Origin: Salmonella enterica subsp. enterica serovar Typhimurium str. LT2 | GTDB taxonomy: Bacteria; Pseudomonadota; Gammaproteobacteria; Enterobacterales; Enterobacteriaceae | Direction of reading: 5' to 3' | Length of the DNA stretch: 64,000 nucleotides | NCBI RefSeq assembly: GCF_000006945.2 | Contig: NC_003197.2 | Coordinates: 4,216,001 to 4,280,000 of the forward strand | Shown here: in pieces, positions 16,876 through 25,960 of the stretch | Numbering within the stretch: the first letter of the stretch is position 1 | Layout: each line of letters starts with the position of its first letter | Notes under the pieces: generated by a model | What the model was told of the DNA's origin: nothing | Seen by the model: only the letters and a program-made list of their open reading frames with translations | Database searches by the model: none | Program-made: the position numbers and the translations under genes

Positions 16876-17754
16876 TTAACGACGTTTTGCCATCATTTCA
16901 TCGACGATCTCGCCCAGACGTTGCAATTTAGGCGCGGAAACATCACGTAGCATCAGCTCGGTATCCGGTAAACCAATTACTGATGACCAGACCGCGCGTC
17001 CCGCCAGGAACCCGGATGCGCCAGCTTCCATGGCGACCCTGACTGCGCGAGGGAACAGTTTTTCGTCCACACCGGAAGAGAGGATGACCCACGGCATATT
17101 GATATGCCCATTCAGGCGTTGTGAGGCGGTAAGAAGATCGGAACGTGCGCCTTTGCCGTAGAGCGGCATTTCAACTTTGTAAAGATCGGCGCCGCTGTCG
17201 CCCAGCTCTTTGGCCGCATCGATAATCGCCTGCTCGCGATCGAACTTGTCGCCGCAGCGCGGCGGACGTACAACCGGTTCGATAATGCTCAGCAAACCAT
17301 TGGAGTGACATAATTCATTGAATTCTTTGACCATATTCAGACGCTGCTGCGCGTCTTCGTCGCTGCGCCACAGCACCAACAGTTTTAAGGCTTTCGCGCC
17401 GTCCCGTTTTACCGCCTGCGCATTAATTTTTTTATCAAGGACCACGTTATCAACGGGAATACCGTTGCCCGGGATGAAATCATCCGCCGCGACGATCATG
17501 GCGCAGCTTTTAGCGACCGCGTTTTGTTCTACGGCCTGGCGATAACAGAACTGCTGATCCAGCAGAACGGCAGAGGCATACGGGGAAAGAATTTTCGCCG
17601 CATTCACTTTGAAATCCGTCAGCACGCTATCGGCAACGGGTGTTTTCGCACCAGCAGCAGCAAACATTAAACGCATCGCCTCGCGCTGATCGACAGCCAG
17701 CATGGCAAACCCGCCGGACGCTCGCGTAATGTCTTTGATGGTGTAGTTGTTCAT
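16876..17754 (-). CDS. yihT: 6-Deoxy-6-sulfofructose-1-phosphate aldolase YihT
   Basis: A class I aldolase that splits sulfofructose-1-phosphate into DHAP and 3-sulfolactaldehyde. The 292 residues form a TIM barrel in which Lys193 of LYKVEMP is the Schiff-base residue. MLAVDQREAMR, WVILSSGVDEKLF and GFLAGRAVWSS contribute phosphate and substrate contacts. The ATG is preceded by AAAGGAAAA. Confidence 0.96.
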   Translation of the reverse strand: MNNYTIKDITRASGGFAMLAVDQREAMRLMFAAAGAKTPVADSVLTDFKVNAAKILSPYASAVLLDQQFCYRQAVEQNAVAKSCAMIVAADDFIPGNGIPVDNVVLDKKINAQAVKRDGAKALKLLVLWRSDEDAQQRLNMVKEFNELCHSNGLLSIIEPVVRPPRCGDKFDREQAIIDAAKELGDSGADLYKVEMPLYGKGARSDLLTASQRLNGHINMPWVILSSGVDEKLFPRAVRVAMEAGASGFLAGRAVWSSVIGLPDTELMLRDVSAPKLQRLGEIVDEMMAKRR

Positions 17755-17776
17755 TCAATTTTCCTTTATACAGTCG

Positions 17777-18673
17777 TTACTTTTTTACGTTGGCGGTCAG
17801 CCCGGCGCTGATGCGCACCTGTTCCAGGATGGCGCTCCAGTCTTCCCGACCGCGGCCTGCGGCCCGCGCCAGGTTATAAACTTCACGGGAGGCGGCGCCG
17901 AGCGGCATCGGTACGTGCAGTTGATTGGCGACATCCAACGCGATGCCAAGATCTTTGTGCGCCAGATCGATCATGAAGGCGGGAGACAGATCTCCTTTCA
18001 TCACTTTATTCGGCCAGGTGGTGGTGAAATGCCCTTTGCCTGCGGCAGTGCCGCTCATCACTTTTAAAGCCACGTCGAAGGAAAGCCCCAGCGCTTCACA
18101 CAGCACGGCGGCTTCGGCGGAGAGCGCATTTAGCGCAATACTCATGTAGTTGTTGATCAGTTTTACGCGAATACCCATTCCCGGGCCGCCGGTGTTGACC
18201 AGCTCATTACCCATCGCCATCAGAACAGGGGTAGCACGCTCTACTTGCTCCGCCGTACCGCCTGCCAGCAGCAACAATGTGCCGGTAATCGCGTTGTCGG
18301 ATGTCCGGCCTATCGGCACATCCATCATGCTGAACCCTTTGCTCTGCATGTCGGCAATCAGATTATCGGTTTGCAACGGATGAATAGTGGACATATCAAT
18401 GACCAGCGCTTCACGGGAAAGAGTTTCACAAACGCCTTGCTCGCCAAACAAAACGGAACGAACCAGATCGCCGTTCGGGAGCATGGTGATAACAAATTCA
18501 GCGCCGATGGTTGCCTGAGCCGGGCTGCTTGCAGGTTGCGCGCCTTTGTCTACCAGACGCTGTACGGCGTCGGGATTAACATCGAAGACGCTGAGTTGAT
18601 GGCCCTGCTTTAGCAGATTGCTCGCCATAGGGGAGCCCATCTGTCCCAACCCGATAAATGCTATAACTGCCAT
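17777..18673 (-). CDS. yihU: 3-Sulfolactaldehyde reductase YihU
   Basis: An NADH-dependent beta-hydroxyacid dehydrogenase of 298 residues that reduces sulfolactaldehyde to 2,3-dihydroxypropane-1-sulfonate, the excreted end product. It shows the N-terminal Rossmann motif [12 protein letters not shown], substrate loop GRTSDNAI and the catalytic-Lys segment [10 protein letters not shown]. It is the first gene of the minus-strand catabolic operon, divergent from yihV, and has the ribosome site AGGAGAACG. Confidence 0.96.
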
Positions 18674-18837
18674 ATCGTTCTCCTGAACACGGTGGTGTCA
18701 TTTTTTGTCATTAATGAGCATTTTTCTGTCTGTTTGTGATCGTATTTGTAATTTATAGTCAAAAAATTGACAGCCGTCACTTTTTAAACATTTCGTGAAA
18801 TTAAAATGAGCACATCGAAAATGCTTGAGGAATGACC
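18674..18837. promoter_or_regulatory. Divergent yihU/yihV control region
   Basis: The AT-rich intergenic region drives both arms of the sulfoquinovose cluster. It holds several TGACA/TGTCA half-sites. The clearest is gtcaaaaaattgac (18758-18771, arms GTCAA/TTGAC), and repeated tgtcatt units lie near 18696-18712. These are candidate operators for the DeoR-type repressor YihW/CsqR. TGTGATCGTATTTGTA at 18735-18750 is a half-matching CRP site. Confidence 0.6.
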
Positions 18838-19734
18838 ATGGTTCGTATTGCTTGTGTAGGTATTACCGTGATGGATCGCATCTATTACGTGGAAGGATTA
18901 CCGACAGAAGGGGGTAAATATGTGGCGAAGCGCTATACGGAAGTGGGCGGCGGGCCTGCGGCGACCGCTGCCGTGGCTGCGGCGAAATTGGGCGCACAGG
19001 TGGACTTTATTGGCCGTGTGGGCGATGACGACACCGGAAACAGCCTGCTGGCGGAACTGGAATCCCTGGGGGTAAATACCCGCTATACCCGCCGCTACAC
19101 GCAGGCCATGTCGTCGCAGTCAGCGATTATGGTGGATGCCAAAGGAGAGCGGATTATCGTTAATTATCCCAGCCCGGATTTATTACCTGACGCCGACTGG
19201 CTTAACGACATCGATTTTTCGCAGTGGGATGTGGTGTTGGCGGATGTGCGCTGGCATGACGGCGCAAAACAGGCGTTTACGCTGGCGCGTCAGGCTGGCG
19301 TCATGACTGTTCTTGATGGCGATATTACGCCGCAGGATATTAGCGAGCTGGTGGCGTTAAGCGACCACGCCGCCTTCTCCGAGCCAGGGCTGGCACGCCT
19401 GACGGGGATGAGCGAAGCCATTGATGCGCTAAAAAAAGCACAAATGCTCACAAATGGACATGTCTATGTCACGCGAGGCAGTGAAGGCTGCAACTGGTTG
19501 GAAAAAGCGGCGGTACGCCACCAACCGGGTTTTACCGTGGAGGTGGTGGATACTACTGGCGCGGGCGATGTTTTTCATGGCGCACTGGCATTTGGCCTGG
19601 CAAGCGGATACGCCATCGAAGAGGCTGTCAGATTCGCCAGCGGCGTTGCCGCGCTGAAGTGTACGCGCCCGGGTGGCCGGGCGGGTATCCCTGATTGTGA
19701 GCAAACCCGATCTTTCTTGTCACTTTTTGTATAA
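18838..19734 (+). CDS. yihV: Sulfofructose kinase YihV
   Basis: A PfkB-family (ribokinase-like) sugar kinase of 298 residues that phosphorylates 6-deoxy-6-sulfofructose at C1. It carries the PfkB signatures GGGPAATAAVAAAKLG near the N-terminus and DTTGAGDVFHGA with the catalytic Asp near the C-terminus. The ATG at 18838 is chosen over 18832 because GAGGA is then 6 nt away. It is transcribed divergently from yihU, with the regulator yihW next. Confidence 0.95.
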   Translation: MVRIACVGITVMDRIYYVEGLPTEGGKYVAKRYTEVGGGPAATAAVAAAKLGAQVDFIGRVGDDDTGNSLLAELESLGVNTRYTRRYTQAMSSQSAIMVDAKGERIIVNYPSPDLLPDADWLNDIDFSQWDVVLADVRWHDGAKQAFTLARQAGVMTVLDGDITPQDISELVALSDHAAFSEPGLARLTGMSEAIDALKKAQMLTNGHVYVTRGSEGCNWLEKAAVRHQPGFTVEVVDTTGAGDVFHGALAFGLASGYAIEEAVRFASGVAALKCTRPGGRAGIPDCEQTRSFLSLFV

Positions 19735-19767
19735 TATGAGCAGTAGGAAGCTTTTAGAGGAATGCTC

Positions 19768-20571
19768 ATGAGTCTTACCGAACTGACCGGTAATCCGCGA
19801 CACGATCGGCTGTTAATGCTAATTGATGAGCGCGGCTATATGAATATCGATGAGTTAGCCAGTTTGTTGGAGGTCTCTACCCAGACGGTTCGCCGCGATA
19901 TTCGTAAATTAAGCGAGCAGGGGCTGATTACGCGTCATCACGGCGGCGCTGGCAGAGCGTCCAGTGTGGTCAATACCGCCTTTGAGCAGCGAGAGGTCTC
20001 CTGGACGCAAGAGAAAAAAGCCATTGCGGAAGCCGTGGCTGACTATATTCCGGATGGCTCCACGATATTTATCACGATTGGAACGACGGTTGAGCAGGTG
20101 GCGCGCGCGCTGCTCAACCATAATCATCTGCGCATTATCACCAATAGCCTGCGCGTCGCGCACATTCTTTATAATAACCCTCGTTTTGAAGTGATGGTGC
20201 CTGGCGGCACGCTGCGCCCGCATAATAGCGGCATTATCGGGCCATCCGCGGCGGCGTTTGTGGCGGGGTTCCGGGCTGACTATCTCGTCACCAGCGTAGG
20301 CGCGATAGAGAGCGATGGCGCGTTACTGGAGTTTGATGTCAACGAAGCCAGCGTAGTGAAAACCATGATGGCCCACTCGCGACATATTTTGCTGGCCGCC
20401 GATCATACGAAATACCATGCTTCTGCGGCGGTTGAGATCGGCAATGTGTCACAGATTACCGCTCTGTTTACGGACGAGTATCCCGGTCCGGCATTACAGA
20501 ATTTACTTCAATCCCAGCAAATCGAAGTGGTTCAGGTGAGTCCTTCGCTGGACGACGCCGTTTCAGCGTGA
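19768..20571 (+). CDS. yihW: DeoR-family repressor YihW (CsqR)
   Basis: A 267-residue DeoR-type regulator. The N-terminal helix-turn-helix is MNIDELASLLEVSTQTVRRD, and the C-terminal sugar-phosphate-sensor domain follows (GSTIFITIGTTV, ITNSLRVAHIL, GAIESDGALLEFD). Known as CsqR, it represses the yih genes and is released by sulfoquinovose or its metabolites. The ATG at 19768 has AGAGGA at proper distance; the ATG at 19762 does not. A TATAAT (19730-19735) overlapping the yihV stop may give it a second promoter. Confidence 0.94.
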   Translation: MSLTELTGNPRHDRLLMLIDERGYMNIDELASLLEVSTQTVRRDIRKLSEQGLITRHHGGAGRASSVVNTAFEQREVSWTQEKKAIAEAVADYIPDGSTIFITIGTTVEQVARALLNHNHLRIITNSLRVAHILYNNPRFEVMVPGGTLRPHNSGIIGPSAAAFVAGFRADYLVTSVGAIESDGALLEFDVNEASVVKTMMAHSRHILLAADHTKYHASAAVEIGNVSQITALFTDEYPGPALQNLLQSQQIEVVQVSPSLDDAVSA

Positions 20572-20582
20572 CAAGCGCCCTT

Positions 20583-20616
20583 GCGCCGGAGGGTCGCGTC
20601 AGCGCTTTATCCGGCC
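20583..20616. repeat. REP element
   Basis: The extragenic palindrome GCGCCGGAGGGTCGCG...CTTTATCCGGCC has the REP form and lies just after the yihW stop. Confidence 0.75.
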
Positions 20617-20761
20617 AATAAAACGGCGCTGTGATGCAGGCGATATTGAACATCGTCTGCGTTTCTATTGTCTTTTTGTTAATTGATTTATAAAGGGATA
20701 CATAGTCAAACTTCTCCTTTCCCGCTACAGTTATTCATCCCCGGTTAGCAAGGAGAATGAC

Positions 20762-21361
20762 ATGCTCTACATCTTTGATTTAGGTAATGTGATTGTCGAC
20801 ATCGACTTTAACCGCGTATTAGGTGTGTGGAGCGATCTGAGTCGAGTACCGCTGGCTTCGCTGAAGCAAAAATTTACGATGGGCGAGACTTTTCACCAAC
20901 ATGAACGCGGTGAGATAACGGACGAAGCGTTTGCTGAAGCTTTCTGTCATGAAATGGCGTTATCGCTCAGTTATGAACAATTTGCGCACGGCTGGCAGGC
21001 GGTATTTGTCGGATTACGGCCCGAGGTGATTGCTATCATGCATAAACTGCGCGAGCAGGGGCATCGCGTGGTGGTGCTATCCAATACTAACCGACTGCAT
21101 ACCCACTTCTGGCCGGAGGAATACCCGGAGGTGCGCGCTGCCGCCGACCATATCTATTTATCGCAGGATTTGGGAATGCGTAAGCCGGAAGCGCGTATTT
21201 ATCAGCACGTCCTGCAGAAAGAAGGTTTTTCCGCTGCCGATGCGGTCTTTTTCGACGACAATGCCGATAATATAGAAGGGGCCAACCAGTTGGGGATCAC
21301 CAGTATTCTGGTGAAGGATAAAGCCACCATCCCTGACTATTTCGCGAAGCTGTTATGCTAA
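20762..21361 (+). CDS. yihX: Alpha-D-glucose-1-phosphate phosphatase YihX
   Basis: A HAD-superfamily phosphatase (HAD4) of 199 residues acting on alpha-glucose-1-phosphate, known from E. coli. It shows YIFDLGNVIVDIDF (nucleophile region), VVLSNTN (motif II), MRKPEARIY (motif III Lys) and FFDDNADNIEGA (motif IV). The ribosome site AAGGAG is 7 nt upstream. Its stop overlaps the yihY start by 7 nt, making it the first gene of yihX-yihY-dtd-fabY. Confidence 0.95.
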   Translation: MLYIFDLGNVIVDIDFNRVLGVWSDLSRVPLASLKQKFTMGETFHQHERGEITDEAFAEAFCHEMALSLSYEQFAHGWQAVFVGLRPEVIAIMHKLREQGHRVVVLSNTNRLHTHFWPEEYPEVRAAADHIYLSQDLGMRKPEARIYQHVLQKEGFSAADAVFFDDNADNIEGANQLGITSILVKDKATIPDYFAKLLC

Positions 21362-22227
21362 AAACCGTTCACCAAAAAGCTGGACGCCATACGCGCCCTG
21401 TTCGGGCCTGGCTCAAGCTATTATGGCAGCGTATCGATGAGGATAATATGACGACTCTGGCGGGAAACCTCGCCTATGTCTCATTACTCTCCTTAGTACC
21501 GCTTATTGCCGTCGTTTTTGCCCTTTTCGCTGCTTTTCCGATGTTTTCTGATGTCAGCATTCAGTTACGCCATTTTATTTTTGCTAACTTTATGCCAGCC
21601 ACCGGAGACGTGATTCAGCGCTATATTGAGCAGTTTGTCGCTAATTCCAACAAAATGACGGCGGTGGGCGCCTGTGGACTGATTGTGACGGCATTGCTGT
21701 TGATGTACGCCATTGATAGCGCCTTAAACACTATCTGGCGCAGCAAACGCACACGGCCAAAAGTGTACTCTTTTGCGGTGTACTGGATGATCCTCACGCT
21801 CGGCCCGCTTCTCGCTGGCGTCAGCCTGGCGATCAGCTCCTACCTGCTTTCTTTACGCTGGGCCAGCGATCTGAATACGGTCATCGACAATGTATTGCAC
21901 ATCCTTCCGCTGCTGCTCTCGTGGATCTCATTCTGGTTACTTTACAGTATTGTCCCAACGACTCGCGTACCGAACCGTGACGCCCTTGTCGGCGCGTTTG
22001 TCGCAGCGTTGCTGTTCGAGGCCGGAAAGAAAGGTTTCGCGCTTTATATCACCATGTTCCCGTCATATCAGCTCATTTATGGCGTACTGGCAGTGATCCC
22101 TATCCTGTTTGTCTGGGTATACTGGACCTGGTGTATAGTCTTGCTTGGCGCAGAAATAACTGTCACTCTCGGGGAATACCGAAAACTCAAACAAGCCGCA
22201 GAACAAGAAGAAGCTGACCAACCATGA
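21355..22227 (+). CDS. yihY: Inner-membrane protein YihY (BrkB/UPF0761 family)
   Basis: A 290-residue polytopic inner-membrane protein of the YihY/BrkB family with about six hydrophobic segments (for example [17 protein letters not shown] and [21 protein letters not shown]). It was once called RNase BN, which is wrong; its molecular function is not established. It overlaps yihX by 7 nt and dtd by 4 nt, so coupled translation is likely. The N-terminal 25 residues are basic and cytoplasmic. Confidence 0.94.
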
Positions 22228-22661
22228 TTGCATTAATTCAACGCGTAACCCGTGCCAGCGTCACCGTGGAGGACGAGGTGACGGGTAAAATCGGCCCAGG
22301 ACTTTTGGTGTTATTGGGTGTCGAAAAAGAAGATGACGAACAAAAAGCGAATCGTCTGTGCGAGCGCGTGCTGGGATACCGTATCTTCAGCGATGCTGAC
22401 GGCAAGATGAATCTGAATGTACAACAGGCTGGCGGCAGCGTGCTGGTGGTGTCGCAGTTTACGCTGGCGGCAGATACCGAGCGCGGTATGCGGCCAAGCT
22501 TTTCCGGCGGGGCTGCGCCGGATCGCGCGCAGGCGCTTTATGAATATTTTGTCGAGCGCTGCCGCCAGCAGGCGATAAACACGCAAACCGGACGCTTCGC
22601 TGCCGATATGCAGGTTGAGCTGGTTAATGACGGCCCCGTGACATTCTGGCTCCAGGTATGA
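22224..22661 (+). CDS. dtd: D-aminoacyl-tRNA deacylase
   Basis: The 145-residue DTD-fold deacylase frees tRNA from mischarged D-amino acids and from glycine. Conserved motifs SQFTL and GPVTFWLQ, which form the cross-subunit active site, are present. The ATGA overlaps join it to yihY upstream and fabY downstream. Confidence 0.97.
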
Positions 22662-23647
22662 GTCAGCTTCCGGCGTGGCCGCGGATAACAAGAGAGAGTA
22701 CGGCTATGTATCACCTTCGAGTTCCGCAAACAGAAGAAGAATTAGAACGTTACTACCAGTTTCGCTGGGAGATGCTGCGTAAACCGCTGCACCAGCCGAA
22801 AGGGTCGGAACGGGATGGCTGGGATGCGTTGGCGCACCATCAAATGGTGGTGGACGAAGAAGGAAATTTAGTTGCAGTGGGCCGCCTTTATATCAATGCA
22901 GATAACGAGGCGTCTATCCGTTTTATGGCTGTACATCCCTCGGTACAGGATAAAGGGCTGGGGACATTAATGGCGATGACCCTGGAGTCTGTTGCCCGCC
23001 AGGAAGGCGTTAAGCGCGTCACCTGCAGTGCGCGCGAAGATGCGGTTGAGTTCTTTGCCAAACTCGGGTTTGTCAATCAGGGGGAGATTACTACGCCCAC
23101 AACCACGCCAATCCGCCATTTTCTGATGATTAAACCGGTAGCATCGCTGGATGATATCCTGCATCGCGGCGACTGGTGCGGGCAGCTTCAGCAGGCCTGG
23201 TATGAGCACATTCCATTGAGTGAAAAGATGGGGGTGCGCATTCAGCAGTACACCGGGCAAAAATTTATCACCACGATGCCGGAAACCGGTAATCAAAATC
23301 CGCATCACACGGTGTTTGCCGGCAGCCTGTTCTCCCTGGCGACGCTGACCGGATGGGGACTTATCTGGCTGATGCTCCGTGAACGCCACCTGGGCGGGAC
23401 GATTATTCTTGCTGACGCCCATATTCGCTACAGTAAACCCATTAGCGGAAAGCCAAACGCCGTGGCTGATTTGGGGTCGCTAAGCGGTGATTTGGACAGG
23501 CTGGCGCGGGGTAAAAAAGCGCGTGTCCAGTTGCAGGTTGAACTGTTGGGCGGCGAGACCGCCGGAGCAATTTTCGAAGGCATTTATATCGTACTACCTG
23601 CGAAACCGTTCGGCCCGTATGAAGAGGGCGGGAATGAGGAGGAGTAG
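22658..23647 (+). CDS. fabY: Two-domain GNAT/hot-dog protein FabY (YiiD, MadA)
   Basis: A 329-residue protein with an N-terminal GNAT acetyltransferase-like domain (about 17-165; [17 protein letters not shown]) and a C-terminal hot-dog thioesterase-like domain (about 190-320; [17 protein letters not shown]). In E. coli the product (MadA) is a malonyl-ACP decarboxylase, with activity in the hot-dog domain, and supports fatty-acid initiation without FabH. It is the last gene of the operon. The coupled start is at 22658; an internal ATG at 22706 could give a protein without the first 16 residues. Confidence 0.93.
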
Positions 23648-23661
23648 CTGGACATATCCAA

Positions 23662-24108
23662 CTACTCGATGAAGGCATCTGCTGGTAGTTTGAAGCGTTG
23701 TGTAAGCGCTTTAATATGATTAACCGTTAGTGCTCTGCGGCCATTTAAGATGTTGCTGACGTTCGATTTAGAACCAAGTTCGTTGGCAAGATCTGCTGCT
23801 TTGAGACCGTATTGATCCATGAGCGTTCGCAATACTGAAACGCCAGGGGGCGTTTTCTCCAGGTGTTGGTTGAGTGCTTTGAATTCCGGCGCATGTTTTT
23901 CGTATTCACTGATTCGGGCACAGAGCAATTCAAATAGTGGGTTTTCAAGATCGTCGTGGTCGACCAGAAACTCCACTAGCGCTAGTGCCCTGCGATACTC
24001 ATTGTCATTTCGGTCTTCCCCCATCAGTGGGACGGTTTTTACCGCATCGCTGAAGGTATCAACGATCTTTTTTGCGCTGGTTGCATCCATCTGACGATGA
24101 GTTCTCAT
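23662..24108 (-). CDS. higA: HigA-type antitoxin
   Basis: A 148-residue HTH antitoxin. The C-terminal XRE domain is visible in MDQYGLKAADLANELGSKSNVSNILNGRRALT, read as separate helices; the N-terminal half is helical and probably binds the toxin. Its ATG overlaps the toxin stop (ATGA, 24105-24108), in the toxin-first order of HigBA. It should repress the operon through the two palindromes at 24436-24490. A virulence-linked HigBA-like module of S. Typhimurium, SehAB, may be this locus, but that identity is from memory. Confidence 0.88.
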   Translation of the reverse strand: MRTHRQMDATSAKKIVDTFSDAVKTVPLMGEDRNDNEYRRALALVEFLVDHDDLENPLFELLCARISEYEKHAPEFKALNQHLEKTPPGVSVLRTLMDQYGLKAADLANELGSKSNVSNILNGRRALTVNHIKALTQRFKLPADAFIE

Positions 24109-24416
24109 TCTTTATTACCCCGATAGTATGCGGTCAGTTTGTCATATTCGGCATGGGAAACGATATGTTTCACAAATATCTTATGTAACCTGAAATCTAT
24201 GTAGGAAATGAGTCTCAGGCTGTTACCAGAAACATCAATCACCCACCATTTATCTCTGTACTTAAAATTATCCAGTGAAGGAATATACCGCTTCATCTCT
24301 TCAGGCTGAGTGAATGTTTTTTTCTCCAGAACATTCAGCAACTCAGTGAGAGCAAGCTCATGGTTTGGATACATGAGCATCGCTTCATTGAACGGTTTTC
24401 GGCTGATAACATGCAC
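24105..24416 (-). CDS. higB: HigB-type mRNA interferase toxin
   Basis: A 103-residue RelE-superfamily toxin of the HigB branch, which cleaves mRNA on the translating ribosome. The typical motifs YIPSLDNFKYRDKWWVIDVSGN and SHAEYDKLTAYY (each given here as a landmark) match E. coli HigB. It comes first in the operon, followed by higA with a 4-nt overlap. The start at 24416 has GGAAC upstream. Confidence 0.9.
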   Translation of the reverse strand: MHVISRKPFNEAMLMYPNHELALTELLNVLEKKTFTQPEEMKRYIPSLDNFKYRDKWWVIDVSGNSLRLISYIDFRLHKIFVKHIVSHAEYDKLTAYYRGNKE

Positions 24417-24435
24417 AATGTAGTTCCATTACAAA

Positions 24436-24452
24436 GTTTTCAACCTGAAAAC
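24436..24452. promoter_or_regulatory. higBA operator 1
   Basis: The near-perfect palindrome gttttcaacctgaaaac lies just downstream of the -10 element of the higBA promoter. With its twin at 24474-24490 it is the probable HigA autoregulation site. Confidence 0.8.
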
Positions 24453-24481
24453 AATTTAGCGCAACGTTATCCAGTTTTCAA
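24453..24481 (-). promoter_or_regulatory. higBA sigma-70 promoter
   Basis: On the minus strand TTGAAA and TAAATT are separated by exactly 17 bp. The -35 lies inside operator 2 and the -10 abuts operator 1, so antitoxin binding would block polymerase at both elements. Confidence 0.8.
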
Positions 24482-24490
24482 GTTGAAAAC
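24474..24490. promoter_or_regulatory. higBA operator 2
   Basis: The palindrome gttttcaagttgaaaac has arms GTTTTCAA/TTGAAAAC and contains the -35 hexamer. It is identical to operator 1 except at the centre, with centres 38 bp apart. Confidence 0.8.
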
Positions 24491-24501
24491 AAAATTGAAT
24501 T

Positions 24502-25431
24502 TTAGGTCATTTTGCCTGTTGATGGACTTACAACACGCCAGGCCACATCTCGCATGGCGCTTCGTGCCGCCTGGCTCACGCCTCCGAGCTGGAAAAAGCC
24601 ATGGATGACACCGAGATAGCGCTGGCAAGTACATTCCACACCCTGTTCCTGGAACCGTTGATACAGGGCCTCGCCCTCATCGCGCAGTGGGTCGAATTCG
24701 GCAGTAATGATGTGCGTGGATGGCAGTCCGGCGAAGTCCTCACGCCAGAGCGGACTGGCTTCAGGATGCAGTGGATCGGTTCGCGGCATATACATCTCGT
24801 AGCCTGAAAGCAGCGTGTCACGCGTGATAATGTAATCCAGCCCATTACAGGTGTAGCTCGCAAACCTGGCGGTTGCGTCCAGCATGGGGTAGATCAGAAT
24901 CAGCTGTGCAGGTTGCCATTGACGGGCGGCTTTCAGGCGTAGCGCGGTGACCAGCGCCAGATGCCCACCCGCGCTGTCACCAGCAAGCGTAATGTTCTCG
25001 CGATCTATCCCCAGTTTCTGGGCATATTTCCAGATAGTATTGGCTCCGGTTTCGGCATCGTTATGTGCGGCCGGGAAGGTGTGATCTGGTGCAAGTCGGT
25101 ACTGTGCCGCAATCACGCGACAACGGCTGTAAAAAGCTAACTGCCTTAACTGGTTATCGTGAGTGGCAAAACCGCCGCTGACAAAGCAGCCACCATGATA
25201 ATAAATGATGCAGGGTAATTTCCCTGTGGCATTGAGCGGCGAAACCACGCGAAACGTCATGGCATCGAGTTCAATATCTTCAACCTGGACGCGGGTTTCT
25301 GTTTCTCCTGCCAGTGTCGTGCTGGCGATGTAGCCCGCCCTCCGGTCATCAATATTCTGTTCGCGAGAAGAGGGGCGGCCCGCGGCGATAAACCCAGCGA
25401 CCAGTTCGGCAATTCCTTTTTCCAGTGGCAT
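24502..25431 (-). CDS. Acetyl-esterase-like alpha/beta hydrolase (HSL family)
   Basis: A 309-residue hormone-sensitive-lipase-type esterase. It has the oxyanion motif HGG (79-81), nucleophile elbow GDSAGG (Ser153), and acid and base Asp247 (FDPLRD) and His277 (VIHGFF). It resembles acetyl esterase Aes but is a distinct gene. The natural ester is unknown. It sits between two toxin-antitoxin modules that have no E. coli K-12 counterpart here, suggesting it arrived with them. The ribosome site AAGGAGCG precedes the ATG. Confidence 0.88.
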   Translation of the reverse strand: MPLEKGIAELVAGFIAAGRPSSREQNIDDRRAGYIASTTLAGETETRVQVEDIELDAMTFRVVSPLNATGKLPCIIYYHGGCFVSGGFATHDNQLRQLAFYSRCRVIAAQYRLAPDHTFPAAHNDAETGANTIWKYAQKLGIDRENITLAGDSAGGHLALVTALRLKAARQWQPAQLILIYPMLDATARFASYTCNGLDYIITRDTLLSGYEMYMPRTDPLHPEASPLWREDFAGLPSTHIITAEFDPLRDEGEALYQRFQEQGVECTCQRYLGVIHGFFQLGGVSQAARSAMRDVAWRVVSPSTGKMT

Positions 25432-25591
25432 ATAACGCTCCTTTGACTGTATGTATGTACAGTTTATAACCTGGTTCGTTGGGGATGGAAAGTGGTGAAA
25501 CGAGGGGATAATGATTCTGGATAGAGGTTCGCAAAAAATGGAATGCGGTTGGCGCTGGGTTTTTAATTTTTGTACTGTGAAACGATGATGC

Positions 25592-25645
25592 TATACGCCA
25601 TTGACGTATAGATTATTTTCACTACTATAAGCCAATGGCGTATGG
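25592..25645. promoter_or_regulatory. Inverted repeats and promoter of the second TA module
   Basis: tatacgccattgacgtata (25592-25610) and the inverted gccaatggcgtat (25631-25643) share the unit ATACGCCATTGRC. A TTGACG -35 lies in the first repeat and a TATAAG -10 between them with a 19-bp spacer. This is a likely antitoxin-controlled promoter. Confidence 0.6.
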
Positions 25646-25648
25646 AAT

Positions 25649-25960
25649 ATGCAATTTATAGAAACGGAACTCTTTACTGAAGATGTTAAAAAACTGCTCG
25701 ATGATGATGAATACCATAAGCTTCAGGTTTTTATGGCTCAGCATCCAGATTGTGGTGATGTCATTCAGGAAACGGGCGGCCTGAGAAAAATGCGCTGGGG
25801 AGCGCGAGGCAAAGGAAAGCGTAGTGGCGTGCGAATTATCTATTTTCACCGTAGTCAACGGTATGAGATTCGCTTGCTTCTGATTTATCAAAAAGGCATT
25901 AAAGATGATCTCACGCCGCAGGAAAAAGCGGTGCTTCGTATGCTGAATGAGAGGTGGTAG
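25649..25960 (+). CDS. RelE/HigB2-like toxin
   Basis: A 103-residue RelE/ParE-superfamily toxin (FTEDVKKLLDDDEYHKLQ, GLRKMRWGARGKGKRSGVR, VRIIYFH). The basic GKGKRSGVRIIYF stretch and LLLIYQKGIKDDL match the HigB2/NadS-partner branch, expected to be a ribosome-dependent RNase. It is separated from the antitoxin by zero bases (TAG then ATG). Its ATG follows a weak GGAAT ribosome site. Confidence 0.87.
   Translation: MQFIETELFTEDVKKLLDDDEYHKLQVFMAQHPDCGDVIQETGGLRKMRWGARGKGKRSGVRIIYFHRSQRYEIRLLLIYQKGIKDDLTPQEKAVLRMLNERW

Noticed and set aside
21355..22227. Ribonuclease BN label for yihY
   Set aside because: An old misassignment; the protein is a polytopic membrane protein without nuclease motifs.
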